35,055 nt of DNA from Paraliobacillus quinghaiensis (lineage in GTDB: Bacteria; Bacillota; Bacilli; Bacillales; Amphibacillaceae), in contig NZ_QJSH01000029.1 in NCBI RefSeq assembly GCF_003426025.1, positions 1 to 35,055 of the forward strand. The letters run 5' to 3'. The position numbers and the translations under genes were made by a program. Shown here piece by piece: positions 26,781 to 35,055 of the stretch; the stretch's first letter is position 1, and the number at the start of each line of letters is the position of its first letter. Under the pieces are notes generated by a model, which was given only the letters and a program-made list of their open reading frames with translations, did not search any database and was not told the origin of the DNA.

Positions 26781-26999
26781 CCGCTACGTCAGAAAATGGC
26801 TTCGCTTTCCGTGTGCTCAGTCTAAAGCTTTCATTGGTAAAGAAAAAAACTCTACCAAGTGGATATCTTCGACTTGAGAGGGGAGAACCACACGCTAAAA
26901 CTGTCCTAGTCGGACAACGCTTGCATGACCCTTGTCGTGCCTGTGGAAAGGAAACCAATTTCATTTGAGGAGCGGATTCGTTAATGCGCACTTTTTTAA
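26781..26999. repeat. Dispersed palindromic repeat, copy 3
   Basis: CCGCT at 26781 and AGCGG near 26971-26975 bound an element of about 195 bases with inverted ends. The left end is GAAAATGGCTTCGCTTTCC (26792-26810). The right end, GGAAAGG followed by CAATTTCATTTGAGGAGCGG (26956-26975), is its imperfect complement and matches 17031-17070. Outside the right end stands TTAATGCGCACTTTTTTAAA (26981-27000), the inverse of the flank seen in copies 1 and 2a. With the ftsH terminator it fills most of the 469 bases before coaX; the remaining ~165 bases are AT-rich without a promoter I can place. Confidence 0.75.
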
Positions 27000-27167
27000 A
27001 AATTGTAAACAAACAATTATATAAAAAGTTTCATGAAGATATAGTGAAATATGATCAAGTGTAAGTATTTTTACTGTTTTTTTTCAAATGAACCCGATAC
27101 AATCAGAAGTATAGTAAATAATATGATATGATGAAAAAAATAATTATGGTAGAGTTGGTGAAAGATA

Positions 27168-27950
27168 ATGATTTTTGTGTTAGATGTTGGAAATACCAAT
27201 ACAGTATTAGGGATCTTTGATAGCGGAGAATTAAAATACCAATGGCGAATTAAAACAGACCGTGATAAGACGGAAGATGAATTTGCCATGTTAGTTAAAT
27301 CATTGTTTGAACATGATGGTTTGCTTTTTTCTGATATAAAAGCAATTATTATCTCCTCTGTTGTACCACCGATTATGTATGCTTTTGATCGGATGGCAGA
27401 AAAATATTTTAATCTAAAACCTATAATTGTTGGAACTGAAACAATCGAGTTATTTTTAAAAATGAAATATCCTAATCCAAATGAATTAGGTGCTGATCGT
27501 ATTGTTAATGCTATAGGAGCAATTGAATCTTATGGGGCACCTCTAATAATAATTGATTTTGGTACAGCGACAACGTATTGTTACGTAAATGAAGAAAAAG
27601 AATATGTTGGGGGAGCAATTGCACCAGGTATTAATATCTCACTTGAAGCATTGTATTCAAAAGCAGCAAAACTTCCTAAAGTTGAGATTAAGCATCCTGA
27701 AGAAATTATAGGGTTATCTACTGTTGAAGCGATGCAATCTGGTGTCTACTTTGGCTATGTTGGACAAGTTGATGAGGTTGTTAGAAGGTTTAAAAAGGTC
27801 AGTGACGTGAACCCTCAAGTAGTTGCAACGGGTGGATTGGCAGCATTGATTGCAGGTGAATCAAGCATGGTGGACATTGTTGACCCTGCCTTAACATTAA
27901 AGGGACTGTATGTAATATATGAAAAGATGAATAAATCTAATTTAATTTGA
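27168..27950 (+). CDS. coaX: Type III pantothenate kinase
   Basis: A cytoplasmic kinase of 260 residues that phosphorylates pantothenate in the first step of CoA synthesis. The phosphate-binding [12 protein letters not shown] is at 5-16. [24 protein letters not shown] and GGAIAPGI are the family's ASKHA-fold motifs. Type III enzymes need a monovalent cation and escape CoA feedback; this is family knowledge. The ribosome site is weak (GGTGAAAG). hslO follows 96 bases downstream, as in B. subtilis. Confidence 0.95.
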   Translation: MIFVLDVGNTNTVLGIFDSGELKYQWRIKTDRDKTEDEFAMLVKSLFEHDGLLFSDIKAIIISSVVPPIMYAFDRMAEKYFNLKPIIVGTETIELFLKMKYPNPNELGADRIVNAIGAIESYGAPLIIIDFGTATTYCYVNEEKEYVGGAIAPGINISLEALYSKAAKLPKVEIKHPEEIIGLSTVEAMQSGVYFGYVGQVDEVVRRFKKVSDVNPQVVATGGLAALIAGESSMVDIVDPALTLKGLYVIYEKMNKSNLI

Positions 27951-28046
27951 TATTTTTAGTGCGTGTTTTATATGAACTACGAACTTAATTTTTAGGATAA
28001 TAACATTATTTGAAAACAAGTTAATCAAAAAGGAGTATATTTATAG

Positions 28047-28919
28047 ATGAAGGATTATTTAATTAAAGCAACAGCGTTTCAAGGAACAGTTAGGGCATAT
28101 GCTATTCAATCTACAGAAACAGTTGAAGAAGCAAGAAGGCGTCACGATACATGGGCAACAGCCTCAGCTGCTCTTGGAAGAACAATTACAATTTCAACAA
28201 TGATGGGGGCGATGTTAAAAGGGCAGGATAAGTTAACTGTTAAGCTAGAAGGTGATGGTCCAGTTGGTCCTATCGTTGCAGATGCGAATGCAAAAGGAGA
28301 GGTTCGTGGCTATATTACAAATCCACATGTCGATTTTGATTTGAATAATAAAGGGAAGTTGGATGTAGCAAGAGCTGTTGGTACGACAGGAAATTTAAGT
28401 GTTGTAAAAGACTTAGGTTTAAAGGAACACTTTACCGGGCAAGTTCCCATCGTGTCAGGTGAAGTGAGTGAGGATTTCACCTATTATTTTGCTAATTCCG
28501 AACAAGTACCATCAGCAGTAGGGGCGGGAGTATTAGTAAATCCAGACCATACAATATTAGCTGCAGGAGGATTTATTTTACAGGTGATGCCAGGTGCTAC
28601 TGATGAGACAATTGAACTAATTGAAAAGAAAATTGCCAGTATACCACCAATTTCTACGTTGATTCGAGAAGGGAACACGCCCCAACAAATCTTAATGCTA
28701 TTATTTGGCGATGAAAATGTTAAAATTCATGAAAGTTTACCAGTGCAATTCCATTGTTCATGTTCAAAAGATCGGATTAAAAATGCGATTCAAAGCTTAG
28801 GTGATGAAGAAATTGACCTAATGATAGAAGAAGATCAAGGGGCAGAAGCCACATGTCATTTCTGTAATGAACAATATAGATTAAACATTGATGAGCTTAG
28901 AGAACTTAAAAAAGCATAA
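28047..28919 (+). CDS. hslO: Redox-regulated chaperone Hsp33
   Basis: A 290-residue chaperone that is activated when oxidants release zinc from four cysteines. The zinc site is HCSCSK (Cys237, Cys239) and ATCHFC (Cys270, Cys273), with the expected spacing near the C-terminus. [10 protein letters not shown] and [14 protein letters not shown] mark the core domain. AAAAGGAG precedes the ATG. yacD starts 11 bases after its stop. Confidence 0.95.
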   Translation: MKDYLIKATAFQGTVRAYAIQSTETVEEARRRHDTWATASAALGRTITISTMMGAMLKGQDKLTVKLEGDGPVGPIVADANAKGEVRGYITNPHVDFDLNNKGKLDVARAVGTTGNLSVVKDLGLKEHFTGQVPIVSGEVSEDFTYYFANSEQVPSAVGAGVLVNPDHTILAAGGFILQVMPGATDETIELIEKKIASIPPISTLIREGNTPQQILMLLFGDENVKIHESLPVQFHCSCSKDRIKNAIQSLGDEEIDLMIEEDQGAEATCHFCNEQYRLNIDELRELKKA

Positions 28920-28930
28920 GGGGAATAGTT

Positions 28931-29842
28931 ATGACACGCAAGTTTCTTTGGAGGGTTATCCTCCTACTTTTAATTACAAATGTTTTGACGGCTGGGATTT
29001 GGTTACTTAATCGAAATGATGGCGAAGCAAATACAGTTGAAGATTTTTCTGTTGAAGTAGATCAAAAAGAACCAGTTGCAACAATAGGGGGAGAGGAGAT
29101 CACCTATAATCACTGGGTTTCTACTTTAGAAGAAGAATATGGTCGAGAAGCTTTAGAGAAAATGGTGAATGAAGAAGTGATTACCCAACTAGCCAAAGAA
29201 CAGGAAGTAACTATAAACGATGAAGTGATTGATTTGGAACTTTCCCTGCTTTTTACAATGGAAGGGGTATTAACAGAAGAAGAAATTGCAGTTAAACAAA
29301 GGGAATGGACAAAAGGGATAAAAAACCGCATATATTTAGAAGAATTATCAACACAGGATATTGCGGTTTCTGAGCAGGAAATTCAGACGTATTTTAATGA
29401 GTATAAAGGTCAATACGAATTTTCTCACTCCATTCAAGTATCGCATATTTTATTAAATAACGAGACAGCTGCTAACAAAGTAATTGATGAACTTGAAAGT
29501 GGTGCTTCATTTGCAGCGTTAGCTCGTGAATATACACTTGATGATGCAACTAAGCGTGATGGCGGCTATTTGGGCTATTATACAGAAACAAGTAGTTTTT
29601 TGCATAGTGATTATTTTCAACAAGCTATAGGGATGGAAGAGCATACCTATAGTGATCCCTTCAGAATAGGTAACAATGGTAGGATAGCAATTATCTATTT
29701 GCATCGCGAATTACCGGATATAAATTTAAGCTATAATACATTGTATAATCATATTCGTCGAGAAATTGCGTTAACGAAGATGGAGAAAACTCCTGAACCT
29801 TCTGACTTGTGGAATCAGTTAGAGGTTGATTGGATTTATTAG
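28931..29842 (+). CDS. yacD: PrsA-like peptidyl-prolyl isomerase (YacD)
   Basis: A 303-residue exported protein with an uncleaved-looking N-terminal membrane anchor (about 6-25) and no lipobox. A SurA-like helical region (about 45-150) comes next. A parvulin-type domain (about 165-255; VSHILLNNETAANKVIDELE, GGYLGYYTETSSF) follows. Members help secreted proteins fold on the outer face of the membrane. It sits between hslO and cysK as in B. subtilis. Activity as an isomerase is inferred from the domain only. Confidence 0.85.
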   Translation: MTRKFLWRVILLLLITNVLTAGIWLLNRNDGEANTVEDFSVEVDQKEPVATIGGEEITYNHWVSTLEEEYGREALEKMVNEEVITQLAKEQEVTINDEVIDLELSLLFTMEGVLTEEEIAVKQREWTKGIKNRIYLEELSTQDIAVSEQEIQTYFNEYKGQYEFSHSIQVSHILLNNETAANKVIDELESGASFAALAREYTLDDATKRDGGYLGYYTETSSFLHSDYFQQAIGMEEHTYSDPFRIGNNGRIAIIYLHRELPDINLSYNTLYNHIRREIALTKMEKTPEPSDLWNQLEVDWIY

Positions 29843-29848
29843 AAACAG

Positions 29849-29878
29849 TTGACAGTTGTATGTTAATTAGCGTATAGT
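29849..29878 (+). promoter_or_regulatory. Sigma-A promoter of cysK
   Basis: Perfect -35 TTGACA (29849-29854), an 18-base spacer and -10 TATAGT (29873-29878). Just downstream, AATAC-TCG-GGATT (29894-29906) is a small dyad that could be a CymR site, but the match to what I recall of CymR boxes is poor. Confidence 0.65.
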
Positions 29879-29921
29879 TAAATTAAACAAATAAGAATAC
29901 TCGGGATTAGGAGTGATTTAC

Positions 29922-30848
29922 ATGAAAGTAGCAGAATCAATTGTTGGATTAATTGGCAATACTCCAATTGTAAAATTAAATCGTACGGCTGATCAGGGAG
30001 CTGCAGAAATTTATGTTAAATTAGAATTTATGAATCCTGGAAGTTCTGTAAAAGATCGGATTGCGCTTGCTATGATCGAGGCTGCCGAAGAAAGTGGAGA
30101 ACTAACAGCTGATAAGACAATTGTCGAGCCTACAAGTGGTAACACTGGTATTGGTTTGGCGATGGTCGCAGCAAGCAAGGGGTATAAAGCAATATTAGTT
30201 ATGCCCGATACAATGAGCACAGAACGTCGTAATCTATTGCGTGCTTATGGGGCTGAATTAGTATTAACCCCTGGTGCTGACGGTATGAAAGGTGCAATAA
30301 AGAAGGCGAAAGAACTACAAGAAGAAAATGGTTACTTTATGCCGCAACAATTTAACAATAAAGCAAATCCAACTGTACACGAACGTACTACAGGTAAAGA
30401 AATTATGGAACAAATGGGTGAGCAACTGGATGCCTTTGTTGCAGGTATTGGAACTGGTGGCACGATAACTGGTGCTGGAAAAGTGTTAAAGGAAAAATAT
30501 AAAGATATCAAAATAGTTGCTGTTGAGCCAGAGGGATCCGCAATTTTATCTGGTGGAGAACCAGGACCACATAAAATCCAAGGTATTGGTGCTGGCTTTG
30601 TGCCGGAAGTATTAAATACTGAAGTGTATGATGAAGTAATTACAGTAAGTAATGAAGATGCATATGCTGCGGCAAGAGAAGCTGCGCGCAATGAAGGTTT
30701 ATTAGGTGGTGTATCTTCTGGAGCTGCAATTCATGCAGCCAGACAAGTAGCCAAACAACTAGGAGAAGGTAAAAAGGTATTAGCTGTTATACCAAGTAAC
30801 GGAGAACGTTACTTGTCTACACCGCTTTATCAATTTGATACTGAATAA
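29922..30848 (+). CDS. cysK: Cysteine synthase A (O-acetylserine sulfhydrylase)
   Basis: A PLP enzyme of 308 residues that makes cysteine from O-acetylserine and sulfide. The PLP lysine is Lys44 in NPGSSVKDR. The substrate loop TSGNTG is at 71-76 and the phosphate-binding GTGGT at 177-181. The length is normal. AGGAG lies 8 bases before ATG 29922; the GTG three codons upstream is too close to that site. It has its own promoter and terminator. Confidence 0.95.
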   Translation: MKVAESIVGLIGNTPIVKLNRTADQGAAEIYVKLEFMNPGSSVKDRIALAMIEAAEESGELTADKTIVEPTSGNTGIGLAMVAASKGYKAILVMPDTMSTERRNLLRAYGAELVLTPGADGMKGAIKKAKELQEENGYFMPQQFNNKANPTVHERTTGKEIMEQMGEQLDAFVAGIGTGGTITGAGKVLKEKYKDIKIVAVEPEGSAILSGGEPGPHKIQGIGAGFVPEVLNTEVYDEVITVSNEDAYAAAREAARNEGLLGGVSSGAAIHAARQVAKQLGEGKKVLAVIPSNGERYLSTPLYQFDTE

Positions 30849-30865
30849 TTTGTAATAATCAGGTG

Positions 30866-30899
30866 AAAGGTGGTCTCGATAGAGGCTACCTTTTCTTTT
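30866..30899 (+). terminator. Terminator of cysK
   Basis: AAAGGTGGTCTC (30866-30877) pairs with GAGGCTACCTTT (30882-30893), including G-T pairs, around a GATA loop. It is followed by TTCTTTTT. Confidence 0.8.
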
Positions 30900-30986
30900 T
30901 CTCATTTTCCTTGCTAAAAATGTCGTAATAGGTGATTATTTGTAGTATTTGATGGTAAAATAGGTGTAAAAAGTAGGGGCGATTAG

Positions 30987-31823
30987 ATGAATCGGGTTAT
31001 TCTAACAAAACAAGGCTCTATAAATTTAGCGCAGAAGACGGCTATTATGGGTATTTTAAATGTAACACCAGATTCTTTTTCCGATGGTGGAAAGTTTAAC
31101 TTAATGGAGAGTGCTGTTAAGCAAGCTATTCAAATGGAACAAGCTGGTGCAGATATCATCGATATAGGTGGAGAGTCTACTAGACCTGGTTACACTCCAG
31201 TTTCAACCGAAGAGGAAATAGCGCGTGTCGTACCAATTATAAGAAAAGTTCGTCAAGCAGTCTCTATTCCCATTTCAATTGATACTTTTAAAGCAGAAAC
31301 TGCAAAGCAAGCTATTGAGGCGGGCGCAGATATTATTAATGATGTATGGGGAGCAAAACGGGAACCGGAAATAGCTCAAGTTGCTGCAACATTTAATGTG
31401 CCGATTATTTTAACGCATAATAGAAAGAATGTATCTTATATATCTTTATTGGAAGATGTGAAGGCTGATCTACAAGAAAGTATTGATATCGCAGTAGAAA
31501 AGGGAGTTAGGCCAGAGAAAATCATATTGGATCCAGGTATTGGATTTGCAAAAAGCGCTGATCAAAATTTGGAATTGATACGTGTCCTTGACCAACTACT
31601 GTCATTAGGATACCCGTTGTTATTAGGGGCATCTCGTAAGTCGGTGATAGGAAAAGTATTAAATTTACCTATTAATCAACGTGATGAGGCAACAGCAGCA
31701 ACAACGTGTTTTGGTATTACAAAAGGTGTGGATATAGTTCGGGTACATAATGTAGAAATGAATGTCAGATCAGCTAAAATGATGGACGTATTGATAGGTA
31801 AAGGAGGTTCTATAGATGGATAA
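30987..31823 (+). CDS. folP: Dihydropteroate synthase
   Basis: A 278-residue folate enzyme that joins p-aminobenzoate to the pterin diphosphate, and the target of sulfonamides. MGILNVTPDSFSDGG (22-36) and DIGGESTRPG (near 60) are the pterin and PABA loops. ILDPGIGFAKS and LLLGASRKSVIG follow. GTAGGGGC precedes the ATG. It overlaps folB by 8 bases, heading folP-folB-folK-yazB. In B. subtilis the PABA genes pabB, pabA and pabC stand directly before it; here cysK and a terminator do. Confidence 0.97.
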   Translation: MNRVILTKQGSINLAQKTAIMGILNVTPDSFSDGGKFNLMESAVKQAIQMEQAGADIIDIGGESTRPGYTPVSTEEEIARVVPIIRKVRQAVSIPISIDTFKAETAKQAIEAGADIINDVWGAKREPEIAQVAATFNVPIILTHNRKNVSYISLLEDVKADLQESIDIAVEKGVRPEKIILDPGIGFAKSADQNLELIRVLDQLLSLGYPLLLGASRKSVIGKVLNLPINQRDEATAATTCFGITKGVDIVRVHNVEMNVRSAKMMDVLIGKGGSIDG

Positions 31824-32181
31824 GATTTATCTTGATAAAATGGCCTTTTACGGTTATCACGGATTGTTTCCGGAAGAGAATAAATTAGGGCAAAGATTCT
31901 TTGTTGACGTAATATTGGAGCTTGACTTGCGTAAAGCTGGGGTGTCCGATCAGATGGAGGAATCCATTAATTATGGTTATGTATATCAACTAACCCAAGA
32001 GGTAGTCGAAGGAAAATCTTTTAAACTTATTGAAGCGGTAGCTGAAACAATTGCATCAAGGTTGTTAGAAAATTTTAGCCAATTAAAAGCATGCCGTGTC
32101 AAAGTTAATAAGCCAGATGCCCCAATTGCTGGGCATATACAAGCAGTTGCCGTTGAAATTTATCGGGAGCAATCCAAATGA
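31816..32181 (+). CDS. folB: Dihydroneopterin aldolase
   Basis: A 121-residue enzyme that cleaves dihydroneopterin to 6-hydroxymethyl-dihydropterin in folate synthesis. FYGYHGLFPEENKLGQRFFVDV carries the substrate-binding and catalytic start of the family. EAVAETIASRLL and VKVNKPDAP contain the catalytic Lys. AAAGGAGG precedes the ATG inside the end of folP. Its stop overlaps the folK start as ATGA. Confidence 0.95.
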   Translation: MDKIYLDKMAFYGYHGLFPEENKLGQRFFVDVILELDLRKAGVSDQMEESINYGYVYQLTQEVVEGKSFKLIEAVAETIASRLLENFSQLKACRVKVNKPDAPIAGHIQAVAVEIYREQSK

Positions 32182-32690
32182 TTTATGCTTATATTGCCTT
32201 AGGGTCAAATATAGAACCTAGGTTCACGTATTTACAAAAAGCAATTAATGCTTTGGATCAAGTTGAACAGCTAAATGTTATAGAAGAGTCCTTGATTTAC
32301 GAAACTATTCCAGTGGGATATGAAGAGCAAGCAAACTTTTTAAATATGGTTGTAAAAATAGAAACGAGTTTAAAACCATTTGCATTACTTAATGCATGCC
32401 AAAAAATTGAGCGAAAATTAGGTCGAAAAAGAGAGGTTAAATGGGGACCTCGAACAATAGACCTTGACATTTTACTCTATAATCAAGAAAATATGGAGAC
32501 GGAACAATTAATTATTCCACATCCTAGAATAGAAGAACGGGCATTTGTATTAATACCTTTACTCGATGTGAATCCCAGTGGGAAGCTTCCATCTAGCAAT
32601 AAAAGTATCGTTCGTGCTTTAGCTGATTTACCAACAGAAGAGAAAAGAGGCGTAGTTAAATGGATTCAATCCGCTGGGGAAGAAGGATAA
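32178..32690 (+). CDS. folK: Hydroxymethyl-dihydropterin pyrophosphokinase
   Basis: A 170-residue enzyme that transfers pyrophosphate from ATP to the pterin, giving the substrate of FolP. ALGSNIEPRFTYLQKAI is the N-terminal motif. KWGPRTIDLDILLYN holds the Mg2+-binding aspartates, and IPHPRIEERAFVLIPL follows. Its translation is coupled to folB, and its last 31 bases overlap yazB. Confidence 0.96.
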   Translation: MIYAYIALGSNIEPRFTYLQKAINALDQVEQLNVIEESLIYETIPVGYEEQANFLNMVVKIETSLKPFALLNACQKIERKLGRKREVKWGPRTIDLDILLYNQENMETEQLIIPHPRIEERAFVLIPLLDVNPSGKLPSSNKSIVRALADLPTEEKRGVVKWIQSAGEEG

Positions 32691-32878
32691 AGGCATACCG
32701 CAAATTAAAAGGGTATACACAAATTCAATTTGCCAAAAAGGTAGGTATTTCAGTTTCATTAATTGGTGAAGTTGAACGAGGGATGCGTAAGCCTTCACAC
32801 GACTTGTTAAATCGAACAACACAGGTGTTGGGGATTTCGTTAGAGGAGTTACAGCCTCTTGAAAAAAATGAAGGATAA
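32660..32878 (+). CDS. yazB: Small helix-turn-helix protein YazB
   Basis: A 72-residue Cro/C1-type DNA-binding protein. LKGYTQIQFAKKVGISVSLI contains the helix-turn-helix, and EVERGMRKPSHDLL completes the fold. It corresponds by position to YazB of B. subtilis, the last small gene of the folate operon. The ATG lies inside folK with AAGAGG ahead. Its target is unknown. dusB, which follows it in B. subtilis, is not present; the next 185 bases are AT-rich. Confidence 0.85.
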   Translation: MDSIRWGRRIKAYRKLKGYTQIQFAKKVGISVSLIGEVERGMRKPSHDLLNRTTQVLGISLEELQPLEKNEG

Positions 32879-32937
32879 CAAAAGTGAGAAAGGATCTGTT
32901 GAACTCTTAACAACAAGGTATTCTTTATTAATAATTA

Positions 32938-32966
32938 TTGAGTAAATTATTAATTCATTATGTTAT
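32938..32966 (+). promoter_or_regulatory. Weak candidate promoter of lysS
   Basis: -35 TTGAGT (32938-32943), 17 bases, and -10 TGTTAT (32961-32966), with four matches in each box. TATGAT three bases on is an alternative -10. I see no T-box leader in the 185 bases before lysS. Confidence 0.3.
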
Positions 32967-33051
32967 GATAAATAACAGGTTTATATGCTTATATAAATAT
33001 TTAATTAGTAATTTGTATTGCTATTATATAATCAATCAATAATACAATTAA

Positions 33052-34560
<1,509 letters not shown>

Positions 34561-34579
34561 TAGAGAACGAGCTAAATGG

Positions 34580-34613
34580 AAACCCTACAATCGCTTGATT
34601 GTAGGGTTTTATT
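34580..34613 (+). terminator. Terminator of lysS
   Basis: A 13-bp perfect stem (34580-34592 with 34597-34609) with a GCTT loop is followed by T residues. It insulates lysS from the rRNA promoters. Confidence 0.92.
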
Positions 34614-34735
34614 CTATTAATTTTTATTTATATAGTTAAATTAAGATTCTTGTTAATATATTATTGCTTTTTCTAGATAATAATGATATATTAATTTCTG
34701 TTGTACAGAACAGTGTCGTGAGACAAAATTAATTG

Positions 34736-34764
34736 TTGACATTACTTTTCTGTAATGGTATATT
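34736..34764 (+). promoter_or_regulatory. rRNA operon promoter P1
   Basis: Perfect -35 TTGACA (34736-34741), a 17-base spacer and -10 TATATT (34759-34764). It is the upstream member of a tandem pair, the usual arrangement of Bacillus rRNA operons. Confidence 0.8.
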
Positions 34765-34821
34765 AATTAAGTCGCTGCTTTTGAAAAGCAAAACAGGCAA
34801 AAAAACAATTATAAAAAACTA

Positions 34822-34850
34822 TTGACTTTTGATTTTGTTTTTTATATAAT
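34822..34850 (+). promoter_or_regulatory. rRNA operon promoter P2
   Basis: -35 TTGACT (34822-34827), a 17-base spacer and perfect -10 TATAAT (34845-34850). The leader that follows (TTGATCTTTGAAAACTGAAC, 34881-34900) is typical of Bacillaceae rRNA leaders and includes the antitermination region. Confidence 0.85.
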
Positions 34851-34962
34851 GTAAAAGCTGTCGAAAACAACGGCGCAAAATTGATCTTTGAAAACTGAAC
34901 GAAACAACCAGTATGTTAAGTAAGAAACAAGCTAGTATTTTAAATGAGCAACCAAGCTCGCA

Positions 34963-35055
34963 TTTTATGGAGAGTTTGATCTTGGCTCAGGACGAACGCT
35001 GGCGGCGTGCCTAATACATGCAAGTCGAGCGCGGGAAGCAAGATGACCCCTTCGG
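34963..35055 (+). rRNA. 16S ribosomal RNA, 5' end (partial)
   Basis: The AGAGTTTGATCTTGGCTCAG universal 5' region is at 34971-34990. It is followed by GACGAACGCTGGCGGCGTGC and CTAATACATGCAAGTCGAGC, then the first variable loop (GCGGGAAGCAAGATGACCCC). The mature 5' end is placed by comparison with B. subtilis 16S and may be off by a base or two. The gene runs off the right edge. The forward helix in this copy has CTTGG where CCTGG is commoner. Confidence 0.97.

Noticed and set aside
26776-27012. Leftward open frame of 78 residues between ftsH and coaX
   Set aside because: It lies wholly within a non-coding palindromic repeat, has no ribosome site, and its sequence follows the repeat rather than a protein family. 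The similar frame at 16876-17058 is rejected for the same reason.
29894-29906. CymR-type operator before cysK
   Set aside because: The small dyad AATAC-TCG-GGATT has one mismatch and only a loose likeness to CymR boxes as I recall them. It is mentioned with the promoter but not called.

Overview
The window is from a low-GC, endospore-forming Bacillota of the family Bacillaceae. The evidence is the gene order spoIIE-yabS-yabT-tilS-hpt-ftsH-coaX-hslO-yacD-cysK-folP-folB-folK-yazB-lysS followed by an rRNA operon, which is the conserved origin-proximal block of Bacillus and relatives. Strong Shine-Dalgarno sites, frequent GTG/TTG starts and the first ~93 bases of a 16S rRNA agree. The codon and 16S character would suit the Oceanobacillus/Gracilibacillus/Paraliobacillus group, but I cannot fix the genus by eye.

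Layout. (1) 1-2075: the tail of an unidentified beta-rich protein, a SAM-methyltransferase broken at its SAM-binding motif, a possible decayed ORF, and a multicopper-oxidase-like protein that lacks the canonical type-1 copper cysteine. (2) 2231-7696: a copper-efflux block with csoR-copA-copZ and then a separate His-rich CPH-type ATPase (copB). CsoR-type dyads lie in front of csoR and of copB. (3) 7710-16652: a divergent locus whose content matches the flavin-based extracellular electron transfer (EET) locus described in Listeria. Leftward it has ndh2 (NADH dehydrogenase with a membrane tail), eetA, eetB and dmkB. Rightward it has an ApbE-type FMN transferase, a UbiA/MenA prenyltransferase (dmkA) and ecfA1-ecfA2-ecfT. 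The flavinylated lipoprotein PplA is not present. The divergent promoter region holds two sigma-A promoters, each followed at once by a Rex/FNR-like palindrome. (4) 16653-17430: decayed palindromic repeats and a leftward elongator tRNA-Met. (5) 17431-34560: a histidine phosphatase and the spoIIE-to-lysS block. pabB/pabA/pabC (between cysK and folP) and dusB (between yazB and lysS), present at these points in B. subtilis, are missing. (6) 34561-35055: lysS terminator, tandem rRNA promoters and the 5' end of 16S rRNA.

How the parts work together. The copper block senses Cu(I) (CsoR), chaperones it (CopZ) and exports it (CopA, CopB). The EET-like block would take electrons from NADH through Ndh2 into a dedicated demethylmenaquinone pool (DmkA/DmkB), on to membrane proteins EetA/EetB, and to extracytosolic flavin supplied through an ECF transporter and attached by FmnB. 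The right half couples sporulation (SpoIIE and its neighbours), tRNA modification, purine salvage, proteolysis, CoA, cysteine and folate synthesis, and translation.

Most notable: the EET-like locus without an obvious flavoprotein acceptor, the paired redox-operator/promoter architecture driving it, the cysteine-less multicopper oxidase, and a dispersed palindromic repeat family in at least three intergenic regions.
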